Assembly: GCA_016785225.1 (NCBI GenBank)
Contig: JAFBJZ010000603.1
Span: forward strand, 434,001 to 498,000
Direction of reading: 5' to 3'
Length of the DNA stretch: 64,000 nucleotides
From: Psettodes erumei
Taxonomy: Eukaryota > Chordata > Actinopteri > Pleuronectiformes > Psettodidae
Below are positions 35,001 through 50,000 of this stretch, in pieces (position 1 is the stretch's first letter; each line of letters starts with the position of its first letter). The position numbers were made by a program, and so were the translations under genes. The notes beneath the pieces were generated by a model. It worked only from the letters and a program-made list of their open reading frames with translations. It was not told the DNA's origin and searched no databases.

Positions 35001-38000
35001 AATCTGAAATGTTCTTTTTCCCTGATGAAAACAAAGCTGTAAACATTGAAATTATTGTCTGAGGTTATTGTCTTTGTGCGTGCGTGTGTCGTACACACAC
35101 ACCCCCACACACACACACACACACACAGAACCGATTCTAGCAGCCGGCTCTAATCTTCTTACCCGTGACGCCATAGCGAGCGGACGGACGGAACATTGCT
35201 ATTCGTGGTCGCGGCGGCAAATCAAATCTTAAAGCAGCGCTGCAGGAGTGAAGCAAACACGACTCCGGGATAAACGCCACCTCTGGGGAAATGTTGTCCG
35301 GCGGCCGCTGCAGATTGATGCGCGCGTCCGCGTTTGCAATAGTGACGCTTAGGCAGACAAATATCTTTTAAAAGTCACCCGCCGCGTCCTGCTCCTCGTC
35401 CCCCGACCGCGGCTGGTCTCGCGTCTCAGTGGACCGTCTCTCTGTTTCACGTGAGTGACAGGTGTTTTGACGTGTCACGCACACATGTCGACAGGAACGC
35501 GGCTGAAAGGGCGAGACAGAGCGATGGACTCAGATGAGCCGCGCAAACCGTCAGCTGTCCTCATTAGAGGCCTCTCCTTCGACGGCGAGAACGCCCCGTG
35601 ACGGTGCGTCATACGCTGACATTTCAGAGCGACTCACCCCCCCGATGGCCGCGAGTGTCGCCGGGGCCGGGTTAGACCGGCCGGAGCGGGGCGGCTGGGG
35701 GAAAGCCAGCGAAGCATCGGAGGGGAAAGGCGACCACGCCAGGGAGCGGATTTTTTTTAAGTAGCTCCTGAAGGCCGCGGCGTCAGAAGCGGCACCGGAG
35801 CGCGACACCGACGGACCCGGGTGCTACGCCTGCCTACGATGGGTAACGCGAGGAAGCGCGGCGAAAGGGGTTAGGGGCTGCTCGTGCTCGGGTTGCCGAG
35901 TTCCTCGCGCGGGCGAACTCTGCGCAGGTGAGGGAAAAAAAAAACGACAACGCAAAAGCCTGCCCTCGATACGCTCGACTCACAAAAACGACACAGGAGG
36001 AAAAAGTGCACCGCCATACAGTCGCAGTTTCTGGCGGTGGAGAAACCGTGCGGGTTAAACAAAACCATTCAAATCAAACAAAACACGGGCGCGGGCGCAC
36101 GTTTACACGTCGCGAAACGATAAAAAATATAATATGAATGAACCCCCTGGTTGTCACGTCGACTTACTGGCGACTCAGTTTATTCGTAACTAATGAATCT
36201 GCAGACGTACAGCAAATGAACGCGGCGCGACGACACGCGAGTCAGCCTTGCGTCCGAATGCAGCCGCAGCGGAAACAAAAGCTGTGGCCAGAAACGCCGA
36301 CGTCGGCACGCGTCGACAAAACCAGTTGTTTTTCCCGCGGGGTCCGCCCACGTTTCGGCAACTTTTGAGCATCTTTTCAATCCGTCACCTCAAGAGCCCG
36401 CGGGGGGGGCGGGAAGAATAGACTCTGAGCTGCGTTTTGTTTCTTACCTCAAGGCCGTCGTCGGGGAAAAGCTTTCAGGTTGCCCGGGACACCGTGGAGA
36501 TTTCAGCAGCGAGTTAGCCGCCGCCGTTCCGCGTCGGGGTACTGTAAATCCGTCTGAACGATCCGGCTGCGACAGAGAAGAAGTGTCCGTCCGTCCTAAC
36601 GAGGGGGCGAGAGGGCGGCGAGATCGATGTTCCGAAGGATGGCGGGGAACGCGGCACTGCGAGGCTCCGCGACGTTGTGTAGGTTAGATTATCGAGATTA
36701 GATAAAGGGGATGATGGATTTCGGAGCGAAAAGTCTTTTATAAGTCACGTAGATTTGCCACGCGACACAAGTGGAGATGTAGAGATGCCTCCAGCGAGGG
36801 GACGGCAGGTGAAAACGAGAATTTAAAAAAAAAAAAAAAAAAGATTATTTGTTTGTGTTAGTATAATTACACTGCGTTAAATCATGCATTTGTACGCAGA
36901 AATTTACTCATCTAATAATAATCGTTTCTTTTCAAGCCTAATGATTTCCTGCTTCTATAAAATAACAGAAGAGAGTCTCTTCTGTAAAAATAAGACAAGC
37001 ACAGGCTGATTTTTTTTTTTTTTTTTTTTTTTTCTTTATTAATTTTTCAAGCCTGACTGACCTCCAAGTTTCCAACATTTTTTTTTCTTGCTAAGACAGC
37101 TTTCAAGAAAGAAATTTGGCTTTGCATTTGTACCTGCGATTTTTATTTAGCGCAATGATGACATGGCATATTTAGTCCCCCCCGTCCTCGCTCCTCTCCT
37201 TGCAGCCAAGGGGAAATATTTACGACCGTCTCTCCGCACCTGAGTCGGCTTCCTCGAGCTTCCTGTCTGCGTTCTCTAAGCATTCAACTTCTTTCTTTTT
37301 TTTTTTTTTTTTTTTTTTAATTTATAAAGAACACTAATTATTTTGCGCGTGGTCCCAGCAGGCCCGGTCCGCCGCCTCATCCGTCTGAAAGCGTACGACG
37401 CGGCGGCGCGTTATCCGCACTCGCGCTGCGGCGGACGAAACGCGTTTCGCCGAGCGTTGGTGCGTGTCGCTTCCCCGCCTCTCGCACTTTGTTTGCCGCA
37501 GGTAGAGTTCCCTCCTCCTCCTTCCTCCCCCGGTCCCAGAGGTGTCGCGGCGAGGAAAAAAAAGGGAAAAAGCCCGTATGACGGCTCGCGAAGGCGGAAC
37601 ACAGGTTTCGCGGCAAACTGCCGGGTTTTCTTTATGTAACCACGCTCTCCCCCCAACCAAAGGGGGAAGGGGGGGTGGTGTGTTACTGAACGCTCTCCCT
37701 GCGGTCCCCCAGCAACATGTTGGCACGGCGAGGAAGGGGCATGTTGACACGAATGTCTCGGCGCTTCACCGGTGCTCCGGGATAAGTGCTCGTCATCGGC
37801 GAAATTGCTTGGGAGGTTTTTTTTTGGGGGGGGGTCTGGTGGAAGCGAGGAGACGGAGGAGGAGAGAGGAGCTTTCACACTCTCATTCACTCTGCCCCTC
37901 TTGGAACCCGGCGAGCTGTTCCTTCCATCCGCCACTTTAATCGATTCTTCTTTTTAACAAGCGCAGTCTTATTTTCATAGATTCCCCCCCGACACACACA

Positions 38001-41000
38001 CACACACACACACATTTTTATGATTTTACAGTAGCGTTTTTATGTACCTGCTAAAGCCTTCAGCTTGCAGAAAGCCAGGAGAGGCCGGCAAGCAAAAAAT
38101 GGCACGAGTTGTAAAAGTTTTTTTCTTTTTTATCTTACAAACATCAAAATTCCTACCCACTGTAAACATACCTTTTTGGATTTTTTTTTTTTTTGCTGCT
38201 TTGGCCACGATTCCGCATCGTCAGTCGAACGCGCTGCACAATCGCCACTGACTCAGTTCCGTTTCGCCGGCGAAATTAGTTTTTTCCTGTTAGCAAGGCC
38301 TGTTAGCGCAGAGTCAACACCGGGATATAAAACACAACAGATTGATGGCTGAGAGGACCAAAAAAAAAAAAATCGGCCGCGTCGTGCAATCAGCAGTCGG
38401 TTTTGGCCGTTGTAATTGATTTACGTTTCAGCACATTTTCTATCTGTTGGATAATCCCGGGTTGGCACAGTTCGTCGCATCCCAGGCGTTCTGCTTCGGC
38501 GCCGTTTGCCAGCGCATCCCCAACCAACCAGCGGGAGCGCTCACAGTCTCTGACCCAAATTTTTTTTTTTTTTTTTGCGAGAGCACGGGTTGCGGCACAA
38601 CGCTACCCCGGGAAAGACGCGGGAGCGCTCGGAAAACGATTGCGGCGGAGCCCTGATTTGTTGGTCAGCACGTGAAAATATACTCACAAACCATAAATGT
38701 TGGCAGCCGCCGAGCCGAGATGTGCTTACCTCAGCAGCCCGGCTCTCACTCGGCTGCTCGCTTTTTTGAAAGTGTCAGGAATATTTGCCTCTCTGATTCC
38801 GGGGGGGGGGGGGGGGGGGCAGTGTGGTGGGGGTGGGTAATGGCAATCTTTCAGCCTCGTGATTTAGTCCCCGAGAAGAACCCCTTGAGTTACCAGCTAC
38901 AACGTGCATTTGCATTTTGAGAAATGTGTGTGTGTGTGTGTGTGTGTGTGGGGGGCAAACGCACAATTTTTTTTTTCTTCATTTTATCTATTCATTCAAC
39001 CGCTTAGCTTTTGTTTTTCCTCCCGCCACCACCACCACCACCACCACCACCCCTCTGTGGCAACATATTGTATCGTTTTAGCGGCTTTATAAATTAATCC
39101 TCGGGAGTGGGTTTGTATTCTGCTGGGATTAGTTGTGTCGCGGTGCTGCTCCATTTCCGAGAAAAAATAACAAAAAAAAAAAGACGACGCCCGTAATGAA
39201 CTTATCCAAAGTTTAATTATGTGTCTGTATATTGCTCTTTATTTTTTTTCCTCAAAAGAAGTCTCTGTGTGTGGCTCTAAAGTAAATCTGTGTGTGTGTT
39301 TTTTTTTTGTTTTTTTTTCGTTTAGGTGGCCAATCTGGCGTGCTCCATCTCCAACAACGAGGAGGGAGTGAAACTGGTCCGCATGGCAGCGTCTCAGCTG
39401 GAAACCCTGTGTCCGCAGGTACGTTTTTGCCAACGAATTCTTTGCCAGTTCATTCACGGCGCGCCTCTTTGAGATCGCGACACTTCATCTTCTGATAGAA
39501 GAGTTGGGGTTGCCAAATTGGAAAACCGACACGGCGGGGCGGGTCCGGTGATTGCAGATCGGGGGTTAATATCACGGCTCTCTTCGTTTTTTTTTTTTCT
39601 TATGCCTCTTTCCAAATTCTGGTTTTCACTCGCAGACGTCATTCCTTCTGACCTACTTACACGCCATTAAATACGAAATAAAGAAAAAAACTACAACTTT
39701 GTGACCTCTTAGATCGACATACTATGAGATCCCCCCCCCCACCACTGCCTCAACAGGGTTGGGTACGAGAACCTATCTTTCTTTCTACCCATCTTTTCCA
39801 CACCTCTGTACCCCGAGCTGTGCCAGCCCTCTCCGCCGCGCTTTTTAATCTCGTCTAATGACTCCCATCCATTCATTCCGAGCTTTGATTCCCACAGATG
39901 TTTCTCCCCCCGCAAACAAGCGGCCATTAGTTTTTATTTCTGTCAATCCTTCAAAACACCCCCTGTCTATAATCACGCTCAGGAAAGAATTGGCTTCACG
40001 CTCGCGGCCCCGACATTGGGGATGTGGGGGGGGGGCATCGTGCAATCAACCCATGCAAATGTTGCGGCTGACGGCCGTGCGGTAATGGAGCTTTAATGGC
40101 TGTAATTGGGTGATTACAGGTGATTAATGCAGCGCTGGCCCTCGCTGCCAAGCCCAACAGTAAGGTGGCCCAGGACAACATGGATCTGTTCAAGGAGCAG
40201 TGGGAGAAGCAGGTCCGCGTTCTCACCGACGCCGTCGACGACATCACGTCCATCGACGACTTCCTCTGCGTGTCCGGTGAGCGCCGCCCGTCCGCGCGTC
40301 AGTGCCGCTCAGGGGCCCGCGAGGCTCCGGAAATGTGAGAAAGAGACGCCGTTTTGTTTTCGAGTGGAGGTCGACCTCATCAACCTCTCTTAAGGGTGTT
40401 TAGTCGTCGCCGACGGGAGCCACGCGCTCCGGGGCCGACCGTGGAAGCACTGAGGCACCGGCGGAACGCGTTTTTGAAAATCGACTTCCTGTCACGTGCG
40501 TGTCAAAGCGCACAAATGGTTTAGCTTAAAGAGTTCTCATTAAGCATTGAGCAGAGTGACTTCTCTCACCTCCAAGCCAAGGACAGGCTGTAATTTACAC
40601 TGGACATTTGCATTTTACAGGCCCCCCCCCCCCCATTAATAAGCAGCCGGAGAATTTGTCTTCAGCCCCCTCCAATCCCATACGCGTGCTTCCAAGTGGC
40701 CCTCTTAAAATTCAGCCCTATCCAAAGACAGAACAAAGGCTCTGTATTCTGTCATTAAACTCAGATAGTGGACATGAAAATATAATGAACATACCTTTTT
40801 TTTTTTTTTTAAATGTCAAACGTCTTTCAGCGAATATAAAGTGCACGCCTCCTAACTGCGTCGCCGTTTTTGCGTCCACAGAGAACCACATCCTGGAGGA
40901 CGTGAACAAGTGCGTCATCGCTCTGCAGGAGAAGGACGTGGACGGCTTGGACCGCACCGCCGGGGCCATCCGCGGCCGAGCCGCGCGCGTCGTCCACGTG

Positions 41001-44000
41001 GTCACCTCGGAGATGGACAATTACGAGCCGGGGGTCTACACCGAGAAGGTCCTGGAGGCCACCAAGCTCCTCACGGACACAGGTAAAACATCTCACCGTA
41101 AGTTGTGAATTCTCGGTCTGTGGGTTGTTTTTTTTTTTTATTATTTTTCGTATAAAACAAAAGACGTGTAAACCCCCTCCCGAGTGTTCTGCCACTTGTT
41201 CGCTCATCACACGTTCAACGCGTATCACTTCGTCTGAACCCGTCTAGCTCTTGCCGGGGGCGTCGCGGCCACAGCTCGATACGTGTAGTCCGCTGTTTCT
41301 CCAAATTTTACTCGGAAGTCACTTTGATTAGCTCGAAATGTTGAAAAAAACCCAAAACGAGACGAACCCTGAATCGGCGGAGAGAATGCGACTTTTTTCT
41401 TTTTTTGTTCAGCGAAGCCGAGACCCCGCTTAGTTATCGTGTTCGTCGTTATGCATGTTAAACACTGAGACGCCAGCAGCCTCCGACTCCGGCGACACGG
41501 CAAATTCCGCGCGGTTCAAGCGGGATTTTCTGTCTTAGCCGAGAGAGGCGTCGCGCTCCGGAGACACCTGCCGCTGCGGGGGCTCGCCGTTTCCATTCCT
41601 CTCGCGTCCTGTCAACGAGAAAGTGTCGGCGCTCGGGTTGAAAATGCAACAGAGTCATCCTTCCGCCGCGCCGTGTCTGCTCTCTGACGTGCGCTCTCAT
41701 GTCCACATATTAATATTTATACACACAGCGGATTAGACTGGAATTTGTTTCTCATAGGTGGGATGGGAGTGAAGCTCCGGAGACTTGCAGGCTATTGAAA
41801 CAATATGGATTTCATCGATGTTTCTGACATAAAGTCAAAGATTATTTTTCTTCTTTCATCACTTATTGAAAAGTAACATCACGTAGGTGTCTGGGTATAT
41901 GTATATATATTATTATTATTATTAATAAGGATCGCGTTAACTAGTTATGGTGGATTAATGTCACAGCAAGCTTGTCTTCATTATGTGACTAAACATAAAG
42001 TATATGGACCACGTTAAAAACATCACCACCGTATGACTAGATTATCCGCCTTTCTTCTGAACATAAATTATGGCGCAGGAGCCTGCAGGTCATAAATGGT
42101 CTGCAAGCACCAAACCACGTCCTTTTTTTTCTTTCCTCACTCCTGCTGCTCGCTGCCTCTGCATCTACATCCCGACATCCCTGCCTCTCCCACGAAGGCC
42201 CAGCTGAATCCTAAGTGCTGGATTTGAAAACGCGGTGAATGCAGATGTGCCCGGGGAGCCCTCTGGAGCTGTTATTATATCATCAGCGGGGCGAAAATAC
42301 GCGTCCGCTGGGAGAGCTTTGTGAAAACCTTCTATTGGAAGAGTCTGTTACAGCGAATGTAGGGGGGGGGTATCTACTCCCTACAGCCCTGCGTCGCGTG
42401 GTTTGCTTGCAACCGCAGACGGCAGCGAGGAAGTACATTGATGTAATCACTGCACATTTTTATTGATTATTCGTAGGCTACTGTTTTTAGATACACAGAC
42501 CCCCCCCACCCCCCCCACCTGCAGAAATTTGAGGGGATCATTGATTATAATCGCAAACACAATTTCCTCAGCAGACCGACGGGTGTTGATGGTCATGTCA
42601 AGTAGCTTTTGATAACCCGCCGCGTCTGGGAGAACGTCGTCGCCGTGGAATAGATGGGGAATTTTCACCGTCATGCTAATTCGGTCACTAAGCAGCCAGC
42701 TCTATGTTAGTTCGGGGTTCGACGTGGCGGCTGATGCTCGGTGTACACGGCGCGTCGTTCTGCCTGCATCGAATTTCTTCTTCTTTTTTTCCTCCAGGAT
42801 GCGACGCATGCCATGCCTCACTCACAGATCGGTGAATGTTGTTTGTCTCCTACACTCGACTGATGTTCTCCCCCCCCCCTTCCATCTCCCCCACCCTTCA
42901 TCTCACCTTCCCTTCAGTCATGCCACGGTTCACGGAGCAGGTGGAGTCGGCGGTGGAGGCGCTGAGCGCCAACCCCTCGCAGCCCGTGGACGAGAACGAG
43001 TTCATCGACGCGTCCCGTCTGGTGTATGACGGCATTCGTGACATTCGCAAGGCGGTCCTCATGATCAGAGTAAGTCCACCGCGAGCCAACGCGAGAGACG
43101 TGCCGTTAAGATCATTGCCATGGCAACGTCAGGACGGCACCCTCTTCCCTTATCGGCGTTAAACCCGGACGCAAGAGCACGCGGCCGGGTTCAAAATATC
43201 CGCAATGAGCCGCGCTCTTTCATTTTCAAAATATTTCAACAGAAGTCACAACATTGCAAGAATTCTTCATCACTGCATTGTAATGTAGTCATATATGAAT
43301 GGCAGTCGGCCTGTGCGCCAGATGCTATTTTTTATTTTTTAATGATATGCGAGAAACCATATGCACGCGTGCGGTCCTTGAAGCCAGCGATTAACTCGTC
43401 TCAGGCAAGAGCCGACCTAATTGACCAGACTTGCAATCTAGCGCAACAGCAGCCTCAGTAGTCGGCGGGCTAATGGCCTTCGCTTGAGCAGAACTAGAAC
43501 CGAGACAGATGGTGGTCGGGTTCCACTCAAGCGTCACCTAATTGACTGACAATGAGCCGACAACAAAAACCCACTCCAGCTGTTAAGAGAAACGGATAGG
43601 TCCCGGAGCCTTACAGTAGAACTAGTTAACCGCTCCCCAAACTGCCAAAATATGATTCCGCAGCGTATCGTGACGTAAGCCCCTCCGGTCCGAACGGCTC
43701 CTCGCGCGGAACGGCGCCTAATCGTGGGTTTAAGCGGCGTCGCGTTCCCGCGCGCCGGTCGGTTGTATCGTGCCCTCTCCCATTATTTTCAACACTTTAT
43801 TCTTTTGAGTCGGAATCATTAGTTTTGACAGTGGCGCTCCGGCGCCGTGCCGGGGCTCTCATTAATAATGCTGCACGGACGTGGACGAAAACCCAATGAG
43901 AAGGGCGGGGGGGGCATTACGCGGCATTTGCATTATAATGAGCAATTGATTTAAGACGGAGCTTTTAATTAGCATTCGTTTAATCGGACCGCGAGCCTGA

Positions 44001-47000
44001 GACGCACGTTCAATTTCCATCTGCGCCTGGCGCCGCTCTCGTTATCCGGATCGATCGGGGCGGGTCATCGGACCCACGGGGGGGGGCGAACGCCGCCTGG
44101 CGGGACGGGCGAAGATTCGAGTTCATAACGGATCTGTCACATTTCAGTCTGAGGATGAGACTCAACCTCATGATCTAAGAATAAAAAACGATCCACTCCC
44201 CCCCCCAGGCTTGCCTGGATTTCTTGATCGTGCGCGAGAGGTACTCATCACAGGTCTTTGAATTTCCAGCCCCCTTTTTAATATTTCTCGCAATTTCCGT
44301 TCTTCAGCGGCAACACTTCGCCGGCGAAAAATGCTACCAAAACTGCTGCGCCATGACACGCGAGGTCGCGCAGTCTCTCCGGCCATCCCCCCGCCCTCGC
44401 GTGCGTGGCCTCCTCTCAAACGGGAACAGACAAGCGTGCGGGGCCGGGGCTACTTAAGACGGACAAGTCTTTAACCCCTGTAAACGGCGCGCAGGCGTTC
44501 GGCGCCGGGCCGTCCCTCAGAAGGTTGACAGCTGGACAGGGCCCTCTCCTCACCTGCAGCCGCATCAGAGAATATGCCTCCCAGGCACTGAACTGTCTGA
44601 AAGTCGGGGGAGCTGCTGACAGCGAGGCGCGCGCGGGGGGGGGCGCGGGGGGGGCACCTGTCGGTACCGTATGATTTGTGCAGTGCGTCGCAGCCCAAGG
44701 TGATTCTGCAGACGCTGTCCTCGAAGAAGAAAATAAGGGAAAAAAAAGTCTCTGTACTCACAGAGGCGATGAGCAGAATGTGACAAAAAGAATCACAATA
44801 CGGGAGGGGTGGTTACTGTCGGCCCGCTGTCAAGGCACTGGAACTTACGTAGCGCCCGGTCGCATGTGCCTCGTTAGAGTCGAATGTGTTGTTTCGCCGG
44901 TTCTTCTCTCCCGTGATTCCCCGCCGAGCCTCCTGCGCGCGTGGCGGGCGACACCGCCGCCCTGCTGAACTTCATTGTCCGCGGCTGAAAGAGGCTCGGT
45001 ATCTCAAACCCAGGACCCCCCCCCCCCGAGAGCAGGAGCACCTCCCGCGTTCCGTGAAGCGGCGTATGCGGCCGCTCGGAGACCCCTCGCCTCTTTTTAG
45101 AAGAGCGGGCCACGAATCCATTAGAGAGGAGGGGCGCCGAGACGGCCGGATGAGCGCGAATACGCCGCCGAATGCGTCTTCCCGTTGGTTGCAGTTGTAT
45201 TTCGCCGCCACCTGCTGAGAAAGAATTCCTGTCGGCGGACGGAGCAGCCTGCGCCGCTGCTTGCCTCCGTCCGCCTTTCGGCAGGTAGCGGCGACGGACG
45301 GGGCTCGCCAGCACTCCTCCCCCCTTGCAAAAAATGCAGGGGCAGCACATTACACTTGATTTACAAATTCGTTTCCTCGCACCGAGCTGCTGGGGGGGGG
45401 GCATTCATCTGAGGCATTCCTCATAGGTAGTAAGCAGGTTGGTTATTTGATCGTGCTCAAAAAGGCTGTAGCGTGCCAATATTATTTTATGTCCTCCGCT
45501 CACAACTAACCACTTTTTTTTTTCTTCTGCACCTCTTCTCCCTTTTCTCCCCCTCTCTGTTGCGCCTTCACAGACTCCCGAGGAGCTGGACGACTCCGAC
45601 TTCGAGACGGAGGACTTCGACGTCCGCAGCAGGACCAGCGTGCAGACAGAGGACGACCAGCTCATCGCCGGCCAGAGCGCTCGGGTAAGGTCGTGCGCCT
45701 GCCCTCCAAGTGCCGCGGTCCAAACTTCCCGCCCCTTAAAGCCCTCAGCTGTCACCGCTGCAGCGGTAACGCCGTGTGGGAAACGGAGAGATTACAGATA
45801 TGCAGATTGAAGCTTTGACCAATCGTGCGTCGGGGCCCCGTTCGTCGTAACGCAGACAGGTGGACGCACCTTGAAGCAGGCCGGTGGCCGTCCCGCCGCA
45901 TCCTCCTTCCCTCTGCGTAATCCAGGCTTTAGGCCTCCCGTCTCCTGAGCCCAGCGATAAGAGGGTGAACGCAGAGACTTAATCTCTCACACCTCCCAGT
46001 GATTTAGAATCATTTGAACCGGCCGGATTTGTGTCGAATTCTCCGGGCCGGCTTTTCAAGCGCTCCGCTGAAAAGACACTTAACAGATAAGTCCGCTGCT
46101 GTTTGCCCTCTTCTCGGCGGAGGTGGGACGAAGCCCCCGCGTGCTCACGCTTCCACTTTGGAAAGTTTCCTGGGCTGACTGCTATCGTGACTTAAAGAAC
46201 ACAGGGTACTGATTTAATCTTTTTTTTTTTTTTAAAAAGCCTCTAATTGCGGAGTGATCCATCGGTACGCTTCCATCGTTTATTCAGTGAAGATCACGTC
46301 GCTACAGCTTTTACTGAAGCCCGGGTGCCTCCGGAGAGAGCGCCCTATTTACCAGCCGCGGAATGAACGCTCTTGCGACGATATTCGATTTTCCTGCTCT
46401 TAAGCGTCTGCCCACATAGTCCTCCCGGGCTCGTTCGAGGGAATGTCTGATTTCCTGTTTCGGGAGCTGCCCTTTAACCGCTCGGCCCAGGAGGATGGAT
46501 AGAAAATGGCGTTAAACGCGTTTGCACGTGATATTAAGCGCCGCTAAACAAATTCATATTCGATCTTCTCCAGCTGCCAGCGGAGTTCAACGAGCAGAGG
46601 GGCCGTTGGAGTTTGAAATGAAAAAAAATAGTTATGACATTTATATATGGAGAAGACATTGAAATGAGGAGGGGGGGGCATTTTAATAAAACACAGGTCA
46701 TTACTACACATCTGTTTAATCAACACCTCTGAGTGGTTTAATAAAATAAACCTTAGGAAGGATCTTAATGAAATAATAAGGCGGAGCAGCTGTAGCGGGC
46801 TTGCATCAGATCATATAGGCGTACCCCCGAAACTGCCCCAGAGGGTCCAGCTGCCATCTAAAGTCTGCGTGAAGTTAGAAGGATGTGTGGAAGAAGCGGT
46901 ACAGTCGTACGCTGCAGCGCAGCGGTGGTTTCACGGCGTCGTCCGGCGGGGAAACCCGACGGAGGATGACGCAAAAGCGAATGTCCACAGCCTGGGTAAC

Positions 47001-50000
47001 AGTACGCTGCAGCGGCCCACGTGCCCTAACCCTCCCCAATCCCCCCCCTCCCCTCCGTCCAGGCTATCATGGCCCAGCTGCCCCAGGAGCAGAAGGCGAA
47101 GATCGCGGAGCAGGTGGCGAGCTTCCAGGAGGAGAAGAGCAAGCTGGACGCCGAGGTGTCCAAGTGGGACGACAGCGGCAACGACATCATTGTGCTGGCC
47201 AAGCAGATGTGCATGATCATGATGGAGATGACAGACTTCACCAGGTGAGCCCGCCCCCGGAGCCTTTCCCTCTGACCTCGGGGCGCTTCCCGAATGAGCG
47301 GCCGAACATTTCACACGATCCGTGTGACCGATGTCAGAGTCTGCAGTCAGGCGTATTTTTGTCTCCGCCGAGCTTTCTTCACTCACGGGGGGGGGGGGCG
47401 AGCGAAATGCCCCCTAGAGGGAATACGCGTTTTGAACTTAAGCCTGCGTCAAATACGCCCGACGTCGCCCGGCAAGCCTACATTTGTTTCCCAGCTCTTG
47501 CCCGTATCTGCGCGATGCCACGCACCCAGTTTAACGCCGCCATTCACGCATCATCGCGCCTCATTTTCCTTAAGCAGTGCTGTAGGTAGGATTTTCTTCT
47601 TGATTATTTTTCCAGCCTTCCCTAATCTTAATATGCCACAACCATAAGAAGTGCGTCAAATCCCCCCCCCGGTTTATGAATAAAGCCGGGCGTGCACTGT
47701 AAATCTTGAGCAGCTGCTCGTCGGTGGTTTACTAAGACAAGAAAGACAAAACCAAATGTTTAAAAAAAAAAGAAAAGGCACACTTGTGTAACGATTTCTG
47801 ATTTGGTAATATGCTAATTTTCAGGCAGAGAATCCAAAAATCCCCGCTGCTTTTTAGGGGCAAGATCGCGTGGACACATGCGCGCAGGCGACATTTGAAC
47901 GCGAACGGTGGTCGTCACGTCCGCGCGCGACCGCCCCGGGTTTCGCACCGCGTCACCGTGCTCCGCCGAGCGGAGGATGCGAGGGCGCGTTTGAAACCGG
48001 CTGACTGTGTCTGGATGACTGTGTCCTTCTAAAAAAAAACAAATTCAAGTGAATCACCCAGAGGACGGTTTGTGCCGAACTCTGAATCACATCCGCGGCG
48101 ACCGTGAAACGTTGCCACTCCGCCTTCGTCCTCCGAGCGGGTCAAAGATCCCGTCTCCTCGGCCGAAGGGGCGAGGCGGCGCTGGGAAGCTGGAGCCTCC
48201 TTCAAAATATTACCGCAGCCGGCGTTTGACTCATGGTACGTGGGACCCTGCAGTTCATCCAAGGGCCTGACAACAAACAGGATCGCCGCCCACAGTCTGG
48301 ACGTACGTGTCCGTGTGGGTGCGTGCGACGAGGTGACTGACTGAAGTGACGTCTTTCGTCGTAACCTTTTACGCCGCCGTGGCCCCGCCATCACTGGCTG
48401 ACTGTCAGTCAGTCGAGAAAATAGGTTTGTTTCCCAGAATTCTGAATAGAATAAAAATTCCGATAGTCCTTCAGAGTTCAAACCAGCACAAACTACCAAT
48501 AAAAAGCCAACAAAGGAACAACAAAGTTGAGCAAAATTGTGAATCTTTATTTATTTATTTTTTTTCTTTTTTAGAAATATATCACATGCCTGAAGGGACA
48601 TCTTTATAGGCAGTGGAAGGGGGTTTGAACCATGTAAATAAATAAATAAATCCAAGCCTCTTATCCCCTGCATATTTCATCCAGGATTAAATAACAAACC
48701 ACCACTCCAAATCGGCTTGAAAAACACGTTTCAGAATTGAAATGCAGCTCTGCGGCGGGGTCTTGGCGACGCGGAGGTTTTTTTTTTTTTCCCCAACTTA
48801 GATGTGTATCAAAGGTTGTCCGCCGCGGCTAACCGTTCGTCACCTAGCAACTGCGACCGCGTGACGTCCTGGGCTTATGGGCTTTATTCACGTGGTTCTT
48901 CTGGTGTCGGATGCAAATGTGCTGTGAACGTTAACTTTGACGAAGCTAACCGAGGTGGCGTTCAGCGACAGTTACCCATTTGTTCTTAAGCGCAGTTCAT
49001 TGAATGTGTGTGTGTGTGTTTTTTGTTGCACAAATTTGGCAAAGCCAGGTTCTCACACGGGATGTCCCGGTGTGTGTCCGGTTGGGGGGGTGCGTGTGGA
49101 CGTTCCCCAGGCTGAATGTACATCTCTGCATTACGCCCCTCCCCCCGTCCTTGCGCACCGGCGGCGGCAGCTCGCGGAAGGTCAGTCGCTGGCTAATTCA
49201 GCCCGCGCCCAAATTATTGCCCCCACAACCTTGAGCTGGCACAGAGCCCTGCCAAGGTTAATGCCGTATGAGGTAATTGATCTGGACCTGTCTCCCTGAC
49301 GAATTCTGCCAGGGGGGGTTGGGAAGAGAGATTCTCGTTGACGCACGGTGGCCCTCATGAATGAGGCATGCGGAAAACGGGCGACACGTTCGGGGAGGCC
49401 GTCCGACGCAGGTTTCGCGCCCATCCGCAGGCCCGAGTCCTCCAGCCCTTCTCCGCGTATTAAAATCTGTAAAAACCGCGCGGGAGCGTCCTCTCCCTGT
49501 CCGCACGGCCTCTTTTGAGCCCCCGCCCGTCATCTCTCGACCACCCACGCGGAGCTGGGAGTCGGGCGGAAATTGCAGCGTCTCGGACCGAACCTGGGGA
49601 TATTTCAGGGAGGATGTCAGCGGGTTAGGAGAGAACCTGCGTTTTCTTTATTTAAGCATTGCGGCGCGATGTTTTTTTTTTTTATTGGGGCAAACTACAA
49701 CACGGCTCCGAGCAACGCTATTAAAAACATTCCATGCTAGCGTTTCTTTTCTTTACCCCCCCTCCAACCCGTGACAGCGCCTCCAGCTCTGTCTCCAGGG
49801 GTTGACCCGTCCTCCAGAGAGCTTCCAGTATGTGCTCTGACGCGTGGCCTCTCCCACTCAGATCCTGCCTGACTCGCTTTACAGCAGAGGGGGAGAGCAA
49901 AGGGGGGGTGGATTGGAGACGGGTAGGGGAGGGAAGAGGAAGCGAGAGAACAGAACACAAAATTCCATCTGTTCTGGGTTGGATGGCTCTTTTTTTTTTG

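Larger units (their letters stand above)
34870..39325 (+). other. ctnna1: ctnna1 intron 9
   Basis: A 4.5-kb intron rich in simple sequence: interrupted (AC)n at 35093-35127, A/T runs near 36825, 37010-37035 and 37295-37318, (CA)n at 37992-38013, G19 at 38801-38819, (TG)13 at 38925-38950 and (CCA)n at 39025-39052. No gene is supported. Confidence 0.6.

Noticed and set aside
44874..45404. 176-codon minus-strand frame in intron 13
   Set aside because: Low-complexity basic/proline composition, a poly-G/C run inside it, and no family resemblance.
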